In this document: one piece after another, positions 18,900 to 29,688 of the stretch
How the letters are laid out: each line of letters starts with the position of its first letter
Numbering within the stretch: position 1 is the stretch's first letter
DNA from: Durusdinium trenchii
Lineage: Eukaryota > Sar > Dinophyceae > Suessiales > Symbiodiniaceae
Length of the DNA stretch: 64,000 nucleotides
Direction: 5' to 3'
NCBI GenBank assembly: GCA_963970005.1
Contig: CAXAMN010025295.1
Coordinates: forward strand, 197,070-261,069
Translations under genes and position numbers: made by a program
Notes under the pieces: generated by a model
The model's input: the letters and a program-made list of their open reading frames with translations, nothing else
Database searches by the model: none
Told to the model about the DNA's origin: nothing

Positions 18900-19288
18900 A
18901 TATTGCACGCTGACTCGATGGCGGTTTGCCACACGCCAGCCTAAATACAAACCTAGGGGTCCAAGTAAGGTGAAAACCTCCAAAGCCCACAAACTCGAGA
19001 AACGGAAAGGCCGCGACAGGATGACGACCTTCGCTCGCATCTGCAATGGCTGGCAATCTTGTTGCAGTTGAAACGGGGCCCAGTGCGAAGTGAAAGCCAT
19101 CACTGAAGCAGGTACGTCATCGGGTACGTCATCGGGCGTCCCTGATGATATCCCAGGAGCATATGAGGAGCTTCATTGGATGGAGCCTCGTCATACGTCC
19201 TCTCCATCCCCTGCTATAAAGATGAAGAAAAGGAAGCAGTGTTGCACAAAGATACATCTTCGAAGGAACCCCTGGCACTCGAAGGACT
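18892..19288 (+). repeat. Array unit type C, copy 1 (cassette at 19108-19215)
   Basis: GCAGGTACGTCATCGG is followed by stem TCCTG/CAGGA-like around a GATGATAT loop, then TATGAGG, GCTTCATT and GGATGGAG. GGATGGAG can pair with CTCCATCC at 19203-19210 next to the closing CCCTGCT. Confidence 0.75.
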
Positions 19289-19689
19289 AACGCCTCCCGA
19301 TTAGGGAGGCAAAATTAGTCTAATGTATATGTGTGCGCGCAGCATGGGCAAAAAGATGAAGACGTGAGAAGGAGGACGGGACGGGGCAAAAGTGTATGTG
19401 GTTGCGATAGAAGGGGAAACCAAACGCACAGGGACAAACGGTGAACCGTACCTCATTGTCAGAACCTGGGCGACCTGAAACCTGGGTTGAAGGTGGATGT
19501 GCGCGTACAAGCTAAGAGCCGGACCAACGTCCACGCAAGAGAAAGAAAGGAGTGAAACTACAGGACATGAAGCAGGGAAGAAAAACATGAAACGAAAGAA
19601 GGAAAGAAAGTGTAAGTGAAGGTGGAAGGATGAAAAGGGGAACTTCAATGGAGGGGCCGGAAACCAACGACAACAAACGTCATTAAAAC

Positions 19690-19956
19690 CTAGGATTAAA
19701 CTGTGCGTGCAGAAGATGTAAATTACTTGGGCATATAATTAGAAGCAGTAATGATGACCCCATGAGACAAGTATCATTCGTTGACAGCACTGCATCCAGA
19801 GTTGATTACGGCGCCAAACGAGTTGGGAAACCGAGGCAAAACTGGCTGCATATCACAAAGAAATTTGCATACGAAAACGTTTTGAGACATCATAATTTCG
19901 ATGAAAACACCGATGATGCAAGAATATATGCAGCCGCATTGAACAGAGATTTTTAA
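19690..19956 (+). pseudogene. Non-LTR retrotransposon fragment, C-terminal end
   Basis: A frame reading CKLLGHIIRSSNDDPMRQV then KRVGKPRQNW matches the short conserved region after the reverse transcriptase in many LINE-type elements: LGH-I-x-R, then DDP-[ML]-RQ, then R-x-GRPR-x-x-W. The reverse transcriptase itself is absent, so this is a 3' remnant inside the repeat array. The stop is at 19954-19956. Confidence 0.55.
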
Positions 19957-20328
19957 TTGCCGTTCTTTGGCTGTGCCAACGCCTTGCAATAAGCCCGTCC
20001 GGACCAGGTCGGCGCGAGGTATGGCTGGAAAAAAAGAACTGTGCGTGCTGTGTGTGCACCTAAGGTGGCGACAGACCCCACTGGGTCTTGAACAAGCTTT
20101 GGACCACGTGGTGCCTTGCCAAAGTGGCTGGCGTGCCCGTAGGCTGCCTACTCAGACGTTACTTAGATTCAATAACTCATCACTTGGCAAATAAGTTTGG
20201 CATAGGCCTCCTACGCTCGCTGCGAGCTGTTTTGTTTCCGGGCAATGTAAACGTTGGACAAACCCCCAGTTGGACGGGGCCACAGGGGGGACTCCTTGGG
20301 TACACCCTGGGCTGGCATGAAGCCAGAC

Positions 20329-20750
20329 ACACTCAAGATATTGCGTACTGACTCGATTGCGGCTTGCCAGACGCCAGCCTAAGTAAAACCTAGGGGTCCA
20401 AACAAGGTGAACACCTCCAAAGCCCACGAACTCGATCGAGAAACCGAACGGCCGCGACAGGATGACGACGTTCGCTCGCATCCGCAGAATGGTGAGCCGC
20501 TGCAATGGCTGGCAATCTTGTTGCAGTTGAAGCGGGGCCCAGTGCGAAGTGAAAGTCATCACTGCAGCAGGTACGTCACCAGGTGCCCCTGATGATATCC
20601 TAGGAGCGTATGAGCGTATGAGGAGCTTCATTGGATGGAGCCTCGTCATACGTCCTCTCCACCCCCTGCTATAAAGATGAAACACAGTGTCGAAAACAAA
20701 CGGTGTTGCACAAAGATACATCTTCGAAGGAGCCCCTGTGACTCCAAGGG
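20329..20750 (+). repeat. Array unit type C, copy 2 (cassette at 20567-20670)
   Basis: Second type C copy (offset about 1437). It keeps GGAGCTTCATTGGATGGAG and has CTCCACCC where copy 1 has CTCCATCC, so one pair of the distant pairing is lost. A short duplication (GCGTATGA twice) lies near 20606. Confidence 0.75.
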
Positions 20751-20753
20751 TTT

Positions 20754-21138
20754 CACACTCTGACACTTGTATTCAGTGAACTCAGTTACCACGTTGGGAA
20801 GAAAGGCGGTGGAACAGCATGGCGGAAAGTCCGAGACAATTGTAGGTGTTTGAACAAAAGCTGTTTCCCTTGACTGCGGTGACGAAGCGGCGCAACTCAG
20901 CTGCAAAAGTGGCTGTGGGAGACCTGTTGGTGGGGAAAGTATCATGGAAACCACCATGAATCAAATCGAGAGTGGAAAAGCTTGGTCAACAGTTGAAGGT
21001 GCAGGTACACAGGGATGATCAGTCCCTGCTTCCCCTTCTTGTCCACAGCTTCATTGCGTGTGGTAGGACAAGAAGGCCACACGCCCCTGCCTGTAAGGAG
21101 TGGTGGAAAACCCTTTGTCCAGGGGTGGACACACACAG
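20754..21138 (+). repeat. Array unit type D, copy 1 (cassette at 21001-21090)
   Basis: Hairpin TCATGG/CCATGA at about 20942, then the cassette: stem CAGGGA/TCCCTG with loop TGATCAG, stem TTCTTGT/ACAAGAA with inner CCACA/TGTGG around GCTTCATTGCG. GCGTGTGG can also pair with CCACACGC just before the closing CCCTGC. It ends in a short CA tract. Confidence 0.85.
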
Positions 21139-21849
21139 GTCGCCGCATCCGGCGCTTTTTTCCAAAAACCGGTGGCAAGCGTGGTGGTTGTGTCCTTAGT
21201 TGTCGCTGAAAGGGGAGGTAGTGTGGTTCGTAAATCATCGCTAGGCATCATCTCGCAGAGGCGGCGAGCAGTTATGGAAAGACAGTTCGGTCAAAAGGCT
21301 GCGGGAAACATGGTGACATGCTATGCTAGAGTGAGCCTGAGGGACCGAAGGTTCCAAAAAGAGTGGCGAAAGCAGAAGGACCTGAAAACAACTTGTCACT
21401 GCATGTCAAAGGATTTGTCCTGCGGCACGCCGGAGAGAAAGCGGGGTGACATAGTGTTGTTGAAAATCTCATCGCTCGTGTTGACGGGGAGTGTGTTGTA
21501 AGGTGGTGCTGGATGTGAGCTTGTTGTCAAGTGTGATCATGCATCTCGAATTAGATTGGAGAACTCCAATGCACAAGCTTGAGTTCTGCTGATGAAAAGG
21601 TCACGGCATTAATATAAGATTGCAACATGTGGAAAAAACAAGCATGAAAGATCCGAAATCTGATGTATTCGAAAGTAACCGTTTTTGGGCCCGGCGGCCA
21701 GTGTATCGGTTGATTCAGTGAGGGTGTCGGTGACTGCCTGTGAGGGTCCAATGAGTGGTGGTGCTTTGGGGCGGTTGCTTTCCCATGTAAAAACGGCGCC
21801 CCTGTGACGGGGATCACACTCAGCACCCGAGTGGGACGGCTGAGCGAAA

Positions 21850-22234
21850 CACACTCTGACACTTGTATTCAGTGAACTCAGTTACCACGTTGGGAAGAAA
21901 GGCGGTGGAACAGCATGGCGGAAAGTCCGAGACAATTGTAGGTGTTTGAACAAAAGCTGTTTCCCTTGACTGCGGTGACGAAGCGGCGCAACTCAGCTGC
22001 AAAAGTGGCTGTGGGAGACCTGTTGGTGGGGAAAGTATCATGGAAACCACCATGAATCAAATCGAGAGTGGAAAAGCTTGGTCAACAGTTGAAGGTGCAG
22101 GTACACAGGGATGATCAGTCCCTGCTTCCCCTTCTTGTCCACGGCTTCATTGCGTGTGGTAGGACAAGAAGGCCACACGCCCCTGCCTGTAAGGAGTGGT
22201 GGAAAACCCTTTGTCCAGGGGTGGACACACACAC
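21850..22234 (+). repeat. Array unit type D, copy 2 (cassette at 22097-22186)
   Basis: Nearly identical to 20754-21138 over 385 bp, with a constant offset of 1096. I saw one difference (CCACGG for CCACAG, in the loop) before the CA tail, which is longer here. It is the most recent duplication in the array. Confidence 0.85.
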
Positions 22235-23355
22235 ACACACACGCCCGTCTAAGCAAAAAATCTAAGGGGTCGGCAAGGCCGCAAAGATTTCGAGAAACAG
22301 AAGGAAGAAAACAGGTTCAAGCCGGACGAGGAGAGAGAGAGAAGAGATAAGCAAGGTTGAAGACAAAGGTGAGAGACCGGGCCACCTAACACTACTTGAG
22401 AAGCAGACAGAAGCAGACTGGCCTAAAAGGTTCAAAGACATCAAGGCTGGAAACCCGGCCAACCGAACTGGTGTGCCGGGATGCAGACCCGGACCCGAGG
22501 TGCGCCTGCAAAGACTACCTCCAGGAAGTAGGCAGAAGAAGGTAAACAATGGTCCACAAAAAATGGAAACTTCAGGACAGCGACTGACAAGAGGAGAGGG
22601 GACGCGACCCTTCTCAAATGGTCATTTTTGCCACCAGATGGGGGCACTCTGCGGGCTCACCCTGGGCTCTCCCAAGGGTGAAGTGCATACAAATGCTTGA
22701 GGAAACTCGGAATAAAAAGGAAAACCTGAAAATTTAGATAACAATGCAGCGTTGTGCAGCGTTGAGCTTCGGAAAGAAACCAAATCAATCCACATCGCAA
22801 TCATAGCCAAACTTCAGCCAGGCATCCTAAGTCGATATCACAGACCAACGCAAGATAACGCACGTGCCTTTCTTAATGCCAGGCTTGCTTGCATGGTCCT
22901 CGGTGCCCTGCAAATCCTACTGCAGCGTCAAGCAAATAAGAAACCAATGAGTCCAGGGCATATATACACACACAGGGCCTTTCTCTCTCCAGCTTGCCAT
23001 TTGTGATGTTGTTGTTGTTGTTGTTGTTGTTGTTGTCGCCGTCGCCATCCTTGTGTGTGTTTTCTCGCCATCCTTGTCCTTGTCGTGTTGCTGCTTTGCT
23101 GCTGGTGCTGTTTTTGCTGTCAACATTGTTGACATCATGACTGCGTGCCATGTGCACGTACTCGTTTCATGTTCAGCCTTTTGTTCCATGGGCCTTGCCC
23201 CCTCATTGCTCAACCCTGTCATGTACGAAGTGGACGAGTTGGTGCAGCTTTGGCAGGACTTGTTAGTTTTGTATATGTTTGATTATGTTTGTGTCACATA
23301 AGTCACATAAGGCTCAAAATGCAGTAGGAGATCACGGTGGGGCGCAAGAACCGCA
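22235..23355. other. Spacer before the + gene run; microsatellites
   Basis: Apart from the duplicate at 22741-22960 no gene is supported. A (GTT)n tract lies at about 23008-23035. Confidence 0.5.
22741..22960 (+). repeat. Partial duplicate of the 13.69-14.43 kb locus
   Basis: GCAGCGTTGTGCAGCGTTGAG, AAGAAACCAAATC, GATATCACAGACCA and GCCAGGCTTGC match 13720-13870. AAGCAAATAAGAAACC and ATGAGTCCAGGG match 14400-14432. The lysine-rich coding part between them is missing. So this is a copy of both ends of that last exon, with intron sequence, after an internal deletion. Confidence 0.65.
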
Positions 23356-24135
23356 ATGCACGCCGGTGTGCAACCAGGCAAACAAAGCCGAAATGTTGGA
23401 TCTTTGACCTGCTTTAAGCAGGTCATATTTCCTATGGAACCTGTGCCGATGCAGTCGACCGTGCAAGCAGACTTTATTCACCATGCACATTTTCAAGCAC
23501 CTCTTCCTTTGTCAAAGGACACCTCGTCAATCTTGACTAAGGACCAACTGGAAGGGAAGTTCCAGGGGTTGACTTCTTACTCCGAGGACTATACCAAAAA
23601 GTCTGCACGTGGCTGCCCAAGGCCACTGGTTGCCAGCAATCCTGTTTATTCGCGGCACTTTCTACAGCACGCTGGTTGCGACAAGCTTGCCACTACGTAC
23701 GGTGATCACTTCGCTCCACGAGAGGGCAAAGGCCCAAAGGGACAACCAGACGCGCCACAGGGTCACCCTGTGGGTGATCAGAGTGATTACCTCGATAGCC
23801 ACTCCTCTTCTTTGACTTCTTTCATGAGGACTCGGCGGTTTGAGGGACAAACCAGCTACGCGCGGGAATTCAACAAACCCGACATTTCAGTGCCAGAAGA
23901 AGGAAAGAAGACAGGTGATGAGAACCAGTCCAACTTGACAGATGCAGCACGAGCATGCATTTTTGATAGCCAGAGTATTTATCAAGAGTCTTTCCTGAAA
24001 CACAGGAAGCCTGTAAGGCAAGAAACTCTGAGGCCAACTGGGGCGCTTCACGGAGGAATGGCCTTTAGTGGAATCTCTGAGTACACATCGGTTTATGCTA
24101 ATTGGCCCCACCTCAAAAAATGGAGGCTTTCCTAG
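23356..24135 (+). CDS. SAXO/STOP-like microtubule-associated protein
   Basis: The 259-codon frame repeats a module of the type F-x-G-x-[TS]-x-Y-x-x-x-[FY]: FQGLTSYSEDY (residue 69), FEGQTSYAREF (152), FDSQSIYQESF (193) and FSGISEYTSVY (227). Related Y-x-x-x-F pieces lie near 96 and 113. Spacing is about 35-45 residues with polar, disordered linkers. This is the Mn-type repeat of SAXO1/FAM154 and STOP proteins, which stabilise microtubules in cilia and basal bodies. A flagellar role is inferred from the family. The start is uncertain: a second Met at 23434 (MEPVPMQ) follows a possible acceptor (TTTAAGCAG at 23412-23421) and may be the true start after splicing or trans-splicing. A single exon is enough for the rest. 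Confidence 0.6.
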   Translation: MHAGVQPGKQSRNVGSLTCFKQVIFPMEPVPMQSTVQADFIHHAHFQAPLPLSKDTSSILTKDQLEGKFQGLTSYSEDYTKKSARGCPRPLVASNPVYSRHFLQHAGCDKLATTYGDHFAPREGKGPKGQPDAPQGHPVGDQSDYLDSHSSSLTSFMRTRRFEGQTSYAREFNKPDISVPEEGKKTGDENQSNLTDAARACIFDSQSIYQESFLKHRKPVRQETLRPTGALHGGMAFSGISEYTSVYANWPHLKKWRLS

Positions 24136-25454
24136 GTTCGAGGATGCTTGAATGCTGGACAAGCATCACTAGAAAGAACACCATGTCCGTACATGCTTGC
24201 CCGGGCTTACTCTTGTATCACACATGTTTCACTTTTGGACAAACTTTAGCAGATTCCCCGCCAAAACCTGCGGCAGATCTGCCATTCAAAAATGAAGCCA
24301 GTGTCGCAGGGCTTGAGATGGCTTGAGACTTCAGACCTTGGCATCCATCGGCTGGAGAATTGCCAGAGAGCTTGACAAGGTGGTTTTGTGCTACGCAGTG
24401 AGCATGGTTCCGGATGTGGCTCAAGGAGGGCCCTGTCCTAGCCGAGACGAGGGGTGCGGCGCACAGTCCATACTCAAAGGCTTGTTGGGGAGCGGAAAGG
24501 ATCAAGGCACCGGTACAGAGGGTTGAGGCTCGAGGACTCTGATTACCACCTCCTGATGATCACGTCACATGCTTGATAGGACTTGCACCGGAGTATGTAT
24601 AGATTCGTCAGGTTGTTGTTTTGCTAAGGCATGAGCTGGTGTTCGCCGTTTGGGAGAAGAACTTCCTCTTGGATAATTATTCAAGCTAAACATGGCTTGC
24701 TAACGCTGCTAACGAACCACAGGTTTTGCCAATCAAACCTTTTGTTCAGGCAACCCTGTTGAAGAAGACCAGACCCAGCCAAGAGAGGGCGTGCTTGGCA
24801 TAGCCACAGAAACCGGACAGATTGCAACAGGTTTTAGATTCAAGACGTAACTTGCATTTTGTATACATTTGATTGCAAGATGTGCAAGCGTGAAATTCAG
24901 GGTTTGGACGCGAGGTTGCCCTCACAGACGAGTTCAAGCCAGCATAACTGGTGTTGTTGCTGCACTGCTTTTGCCGTGGTTCTTCCACGTTCTTTATGTT
25001 CTTCATAATTGCCGCGGCTAGTCTAGTCTAGTCTTGTTCTTCGTGCAGCTGCATGACGACAAACCTGAAACCTGCCTTTGCACATCGCTTGAGCACAGCT
25101 GGAAGCTGTTTCCAGGTGCATGTTCTTGGTGCAGACCCGAGGCTGGTTGAGGCATTTGTGCAACTGAATCCGATGATTATATAATTCCTTGGGCCATAGG
25201 GGACTTGCTTGACAAGTCTTGCGCTGGCCGCTGTTCCTTTACGGGTTCCGATTCCAACCAATGAATCAGCGCTAGCCAATCCATTGGTCGATGTGAGCTC
25301 GCAGACACTTCATCTTCCATTGTTCGTGCCCGATGAATTTCAGAATCAACTGAAGAATTCTGTGGATGTAGAAGCGCTTGAAGACAGTGCGGACCGCTGA
25401 ATACCTGCAGCCCTGGCTCAAACTCCAGAGCACGGTGGGGCGCTGGGGGGACGC
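24136..25454 (+). other. Intergenic spacer, no supported gene
   Basis: Short frames only. I found no convincing exon. Confidence 0.5.
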
Positions 25455-26840
25455 ATGGGCCAGGTGACCAGCCGGTGCATGGAGAGACTGCCAGACACGT
25501 GCGCGCACGATTCTCATCCGACTTCTTTATTGAAGACCTCAGACGGAGAAGAGATCCGAGTTGAACGAGCAAAAAGTAATGTTGTAGTAAGCGGGCGAGA
25601 AGAGTTTGCCAGATTATCAATGGATCGGGTTAGATCAACTCCTGGATTGCACTTAGCAAGCGGGGAGGCATCTTCAAGCCCAGGTCCATACAGGTTGAGC
25701 TCGGCATCCTCTTCAAGTCCAAGCTGCCCAAAGCTTATAGACAGCTTGTGCAGAATTGAGGTCAGTGCCGATCGAGTTGTCTTCAACTTAGATCTGCACG
25801 ACAAGCTGGCTCGAAGGCAGCATCTTCGAAACTACTTCCAGCTATGTGCTGAACACCGAAGACTACAGGTGACAACTTCTTGCTTTGCGGCATGGCGGAA
25901 GAGCAAGAAAATCAATGGTTTTGCAAAGGTGATCCCAGTTGCACAAGAGGAGACTGATGGATTTGCATCCGATGGACCTATCCGTGTCTTCTTTTTTGAT
26001 GACAACTTGGAGTGGGGCGGTTGTGAGGACAGCCCTGGCATCTGCAACTTGAGGGACTTGGCCACGGGGAAGTTTGTGAACTTCACTGAAGGTCAGAATG
26101 GATTTGTGCAAGAGCGATTCGCACGACACACAGTAGTGCAGCACAGCCAAATGTGGCGTGTAGTTCTTGTGAAGGCAAACATTTTGGATGCCATTGAAGA
26201 CAAGGAGTACTTTGCCAGACTAATTTCTCAGTTTTCTGAGCCAAGGGACAGATTGGTCGTTTTTATGGACGTGAATGCAACAATCGTCTGCAATGACACT
26301 GTCCAGGGGAAGGGTTTGGCAGTGACTCTACTTGGCACCATGTTCGAGTTGCTGGAGTTCAAGCCGGAGCAGCCCTTTGATCTCCAGTACGGTACTTTGA
26401 ACCAGATCCGAGTGGAAAAGGTCAAGACCTTAAAGGGGCTGATCAAAGACATGACAGCTGATGACCATGAAGGATACACTCGATTCTGGGAGGAGAAGAC
26501 ATGCTGGGATTTCCTGGCACATGTCCTCCAAAGTGGAGAAGTTCGGTGGGTCACAGGTACAGAGAAAATGACGGTGGAGTCAGTTCGAAATCTCTTCATG
26601 TCATATCTTGAAGCTGTACCAGGGGCTCTCAACGAAGATGGTATCACAAGAAGCTGGTTCCATGTCTATTCAACGAAATTGCACGACCAGCACTCCACAG
26701 TCCTAAACTCCTTCGGCGTTGATACAAGGAAAGTCACCTTGGCAACCATCTCTGAGGAGAAGGACGTTCTCCATATAGCCATCAATCATGAGATGTGGGA
26801 TGAGAGGGATGTTAGGAAGTATGCGGATCAGTTTCAGTAG
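25455..26840 (+). CDS. HAD-like domain protein, possibly N-myristoylated
   Basis: A single 461-codon exon. The N-terminus MGQVTSRC fits the myristoylation consensus (Gly2, Ser6) with a nearby Cys for palmitoylation, so membrane attachment is likely. A Ser-rich linker (about 60-90) precedes the folded part. There, RVFFFDDNLEW (about 177-187) and LVVFMDVNATI (about 257-267) resemble HAD-superfamily strands. D262-V-N-A-T would be a DxNxT variant of the DxDxT nucleophile motif, lacking the second Asp needed for normal phosphatase chemistry. Similar long proteins are widespread in dinoflagellates without known function (my recollection). No upstream intron is required. Confidence 0.6.
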   Translation: MGQVTSRCMERLPDTCAHDSHPTSLLKTSDGEEIRVERAKSNVVVSGREEFARLSMDRVRSTPGLHLASGEASSSPGPYRLSSASSSSPSCPKLIDSLCRIEVSADRVVFNLDLHDKLARRQHLRNYFQLCAEHRRLQVTTSCFAAWRKSKKINGFAKVIPVAQEETDGFASDGPIRVFFFDDNLEWGGCEDSPGICNLRDLATGKFVNFTEGQNGFVQERFARHTVVQHSQMWRVVLVKANILDAIEDKEYFARLISQFSEPRDRLVVFMDVNATIVCNDTVQGKGLAVTLLGTMFELLEFKPEQPFDLQYGTLNQIRVEKVKTLKGLIKDMTADDHEGYTRFWEEKTCWDFLAHVLQSGEVRWVTGTEKMTVESVRNLFMSYLEAVPGALNEDGITRSWFHVYSTKLHDQHSTVLNSFGVDTRKVTLATISEEKDVLHIAINHEMWDERDVRKYADQFQ

Positions 26841-28171
26841 CCGTGGGGTGCCTGCGCGAAGCTGGGGGGGCCGTGAGTCATTTTAGTATGTTGTAAGCTG
26901 TTGCTGCAGGCATTAATTATGGCAATCGATTAACTTCTGCACCGTGTCACACACTGTGTCCAGTGTGATTGATTTTCATACTGCACTTTATTAGGCAGCC
27001 AATCATGTTCGTGTTGAATCACCTTTGGCTTTGCCATTGGCTCACCACTTAGCTGCTGAGCTGAAACTGCAGGCTGCATTCAAGGTCAATGTACTTTTGG
27101 CCTCCACAATTCCAAGATTTCTATGCATACCTCAGGACCTTTAGGACCTTGAGGCGGCTTGACCAGGCTTGACCTTAGGACCACTTTATATATATATATA
27201 TATATAGCCAGCCTCTAAATCTTAGCTCTCGTGTTTGTTTGTGTTCGTCATGCAGGAAGCGGCCTACGCAGTCAGAAAATAGTGCTGCTGTGCTCGTGTC
27301 AAAACCCACCCTTCTTCACGCATGACTACATAATTTGACCAAAGAACCTGCGGATCATGTGGAAGAAAGAAGAGCACCATGCAGCACCAAACAATGCCCA
27401 ATCGTTTCACCGCACAGATGCCACAAATGTGGATGCTAATCTCAGCTGGACAACTCAGCCTCCAGGGCGTGAGTGAAATCCAGCACAACCCCCGTCTCCT
27501 TTGAATGCACGTGAACTGATCTCTGAATGCATTCATGAGAATATGAAAAAAGCCGATTTGCCTGCCTTCCTTAAAGCCACACGATGTTCACATCGTGCAC
27601 CACAAGTGCACCATGCACTCCATCACACCCAGCTTGATTCCAGCCGGTCTCTCCCCACAACTCTGGACAGGTTGCAGTTTGCAAAGGGCCAAATGGCCGG
27701 GCATGATGGGCATGTGACGCAGGGAAAAGATGTACTTCTCCATGTCGAAGCAAGGTAATATATCTTAGTCGTGTGCATGCAACCTTGATTGAGTTGCACT
27801 GTGGGTGCTCGTGATGCAATTGCGATTTATTGGTGGACATGTAATGTTTTGGCATTTCCAGGAGAAGGAGAATCTTGAGAAGAACCCATCCTTGATAATA
27901 TGTTGTCAGTGCATTTCCCTTTGTTCGCATTGTTTGCACCTATTTGACAACTAAATAGTGTCAGGCTGCAACAATTGAGTTCACCTGGCAATGACCTTAC
28001 AAACTGAGGGAGGGCGCATGCGGAGCATGTACTTTTTTCCGTTGCCCCTTCTGGCAGCCATGGTGGTTCTGCAGCATTCATGAACCATTTCTGCTGGATT
28101 TGGTCAAACTTGCTGCCGGCCTCCGCTGGAAACTTGGCACAGTTCGGGAGACGGGGGTGCTTTTTAGCTCC
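26841..28171 (+). other. Intergenic spacer with (TA)n tract
   Basis: (TA)n at about 27186-27206. No gene is supported. The frame that enters at 28100 belongs to the next gene's upstream region. Confidence 0.5.
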
Positions 28172-29632
28172 ATGGGCAAGAAGGCAAAGGACAAAGATGC
28201 ACAGGTGACAAATGCGAAAGAAGTGGGTAGCCCAAGAGCAAAAAGGAAGACCCAAACTCCAAGTCAACAAAAGTCGAAGCAGGCGCGCAGTGAGGGGGCT
28301 GGCCAGAACCAGACAAGCGACAGAGGAGAAAGAGCGCCAACAAGACAAAAGAAAGACGCAGATGCTATGTTTTGGGAATCAGTGACTGAAGAGGTTTCCG
28401 CTGCGATTGACGTGCTCCAAGAGAATGGCGATTTGGAGTTGCCTGACACGTCACTAAGCCAGCGAATTGCCAGCAAAACGACCCAGATCATGAAACTGAC
28501 TGGTGCCTCGCAATTGTTGCTGAAAGAAAAACAGATTTTAGTTCGCGGTGGAGTTCTTAAGAAACGAGCTGTTGCAAAGTATGTCAACATCATCCTCAAT
28601 GAAATGGTTCCTTCTGGGTATGCTGATAGTGACATGCTACGCATTTTTGTTTCTCGGAGCTTTGCTGACAGCTTGGAGCAGAAGAGCAGCTTGGCAGACA
28701 TTGAGCTCAGTGAGAGCGTTCTCATAGTTGTTGAGAAGGACCAGCGCCAGGATCATCCACCTCCAACAGTTGGTGACTTGGTAGAAGTTGAGGTGCAGCC
28801 AGGAGTTTGGAGGATGGCAGCCATTATTAGCTCTGACCGGTCCACCAGAGTCCAATATTGTCATGACCACCAGCAAGAGAAAGTTGCACTGACCGGCATC
28901 CGTAGAGCTAGGGCAATCGCAATATTTGGACACTACCAACGCAGACTGGCAGCCGCCCTGAAGATTGTAGCAGCGTTTGAGACTGAGTCGCTTGGTGCTT
29001 GGAATTCGTTGCACAGCAATCCATACTTTCAAGGGCAGCGCTTGGGTGTGGTCTCAGAAGAACTTGCAGTGAAGTCTGAAGTTATCAAGCGACTGGAGAG
29101 AAGCCCTTTCTTAAAGCAGATTTTGAAGACCACAGGGTGCACCATTCGCTTTTTCTTGAAGCCTGTGGCAGACAAGTCCTCATTTTCAAAGTGCACGAAA
29201 GCTATTCCCTGTGTTTTGGCAGCTGGAAGCTTGGAAGAGCGCTGGAAAGGCTTGCAAATCATAAAGGTAATTGCACTGGGAATGGAACACAAGAGGCACC
29301 CAACGTTGCCTGCTGCCTTGCTTGGAGACGCCCGCAGGGTAACAATTCCAAAGGACATGATGTCTGTGGTCGTTGGAAAGCAAATGGAGTCTCTGCTGGA
29401 ATTGATGGAATTGACGAGCACCGTCATTCTCCCCCTCAAAGACAGGGAAAGTCAAAAAGCAGATAAAGAGATGGACAAGCTCCTCGACATGATGATGGTA
29501 GGCTATGACGACATTGGTGATCAAACTTGTGAGATTGCGATCCTTGGCGAACCCTATGCACGAGCTTGGGCAGAAGCCAAGATTAGGGCCCTTGTGGAGA
29601 AACATCACCCCGGCTATTCTGAGAAGGAGACG
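28172..29632 (+). CDS. KH/Tudor RNA-binding protein, exon 1
   Basis: The start MGKKAKDKD is chosen because the preceding 24 codons lack protein character and this Met opens a lysine-rich nuclear-type tail. Residues about 97-136 (LTGASQLLLKEKQILVRGG, then AVAKYVNIIL) look like the second half of a KH domain. Residues 190-236 (VGDLVEVEVQPGVWRMAAI, then RVQYC and GIRRA) fit a Tudor/Agenet fold. About 300-372 holds ILKTTGCTIRFFL then AGSLEERWKGLQIIK. About 390-485 holds TIPKDMMSVVVGKQM then ELTSTVI and, after a Lys/Asp-rich insert, EIAILGEPYARAWAEAKI. The last two read as KH domains whose GxxG loops are degenerate (VVGKQM). An RNA-binding role is inferred. The exon ends before GTCATTTG. Confidence 0.6.
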
Positions 29633-29688
29633 GTCATTTGTTCTCTCACTTGTGCTTCTCTTCATTGTGTGTGTGTGTGTGTTTTCAG
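29633..29688 (+). other. Short 56-base intron of the KH/Tudor gene
   Basis: A GT donor after GAGACG, a (GT)n stretch and the acceptor GTTTTCAG. It is phase 0. If it were retained, the frame would run through low-complexity CVCVCVF codons and stop within 10 bases of the acceptor. Confidence 0.55.
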
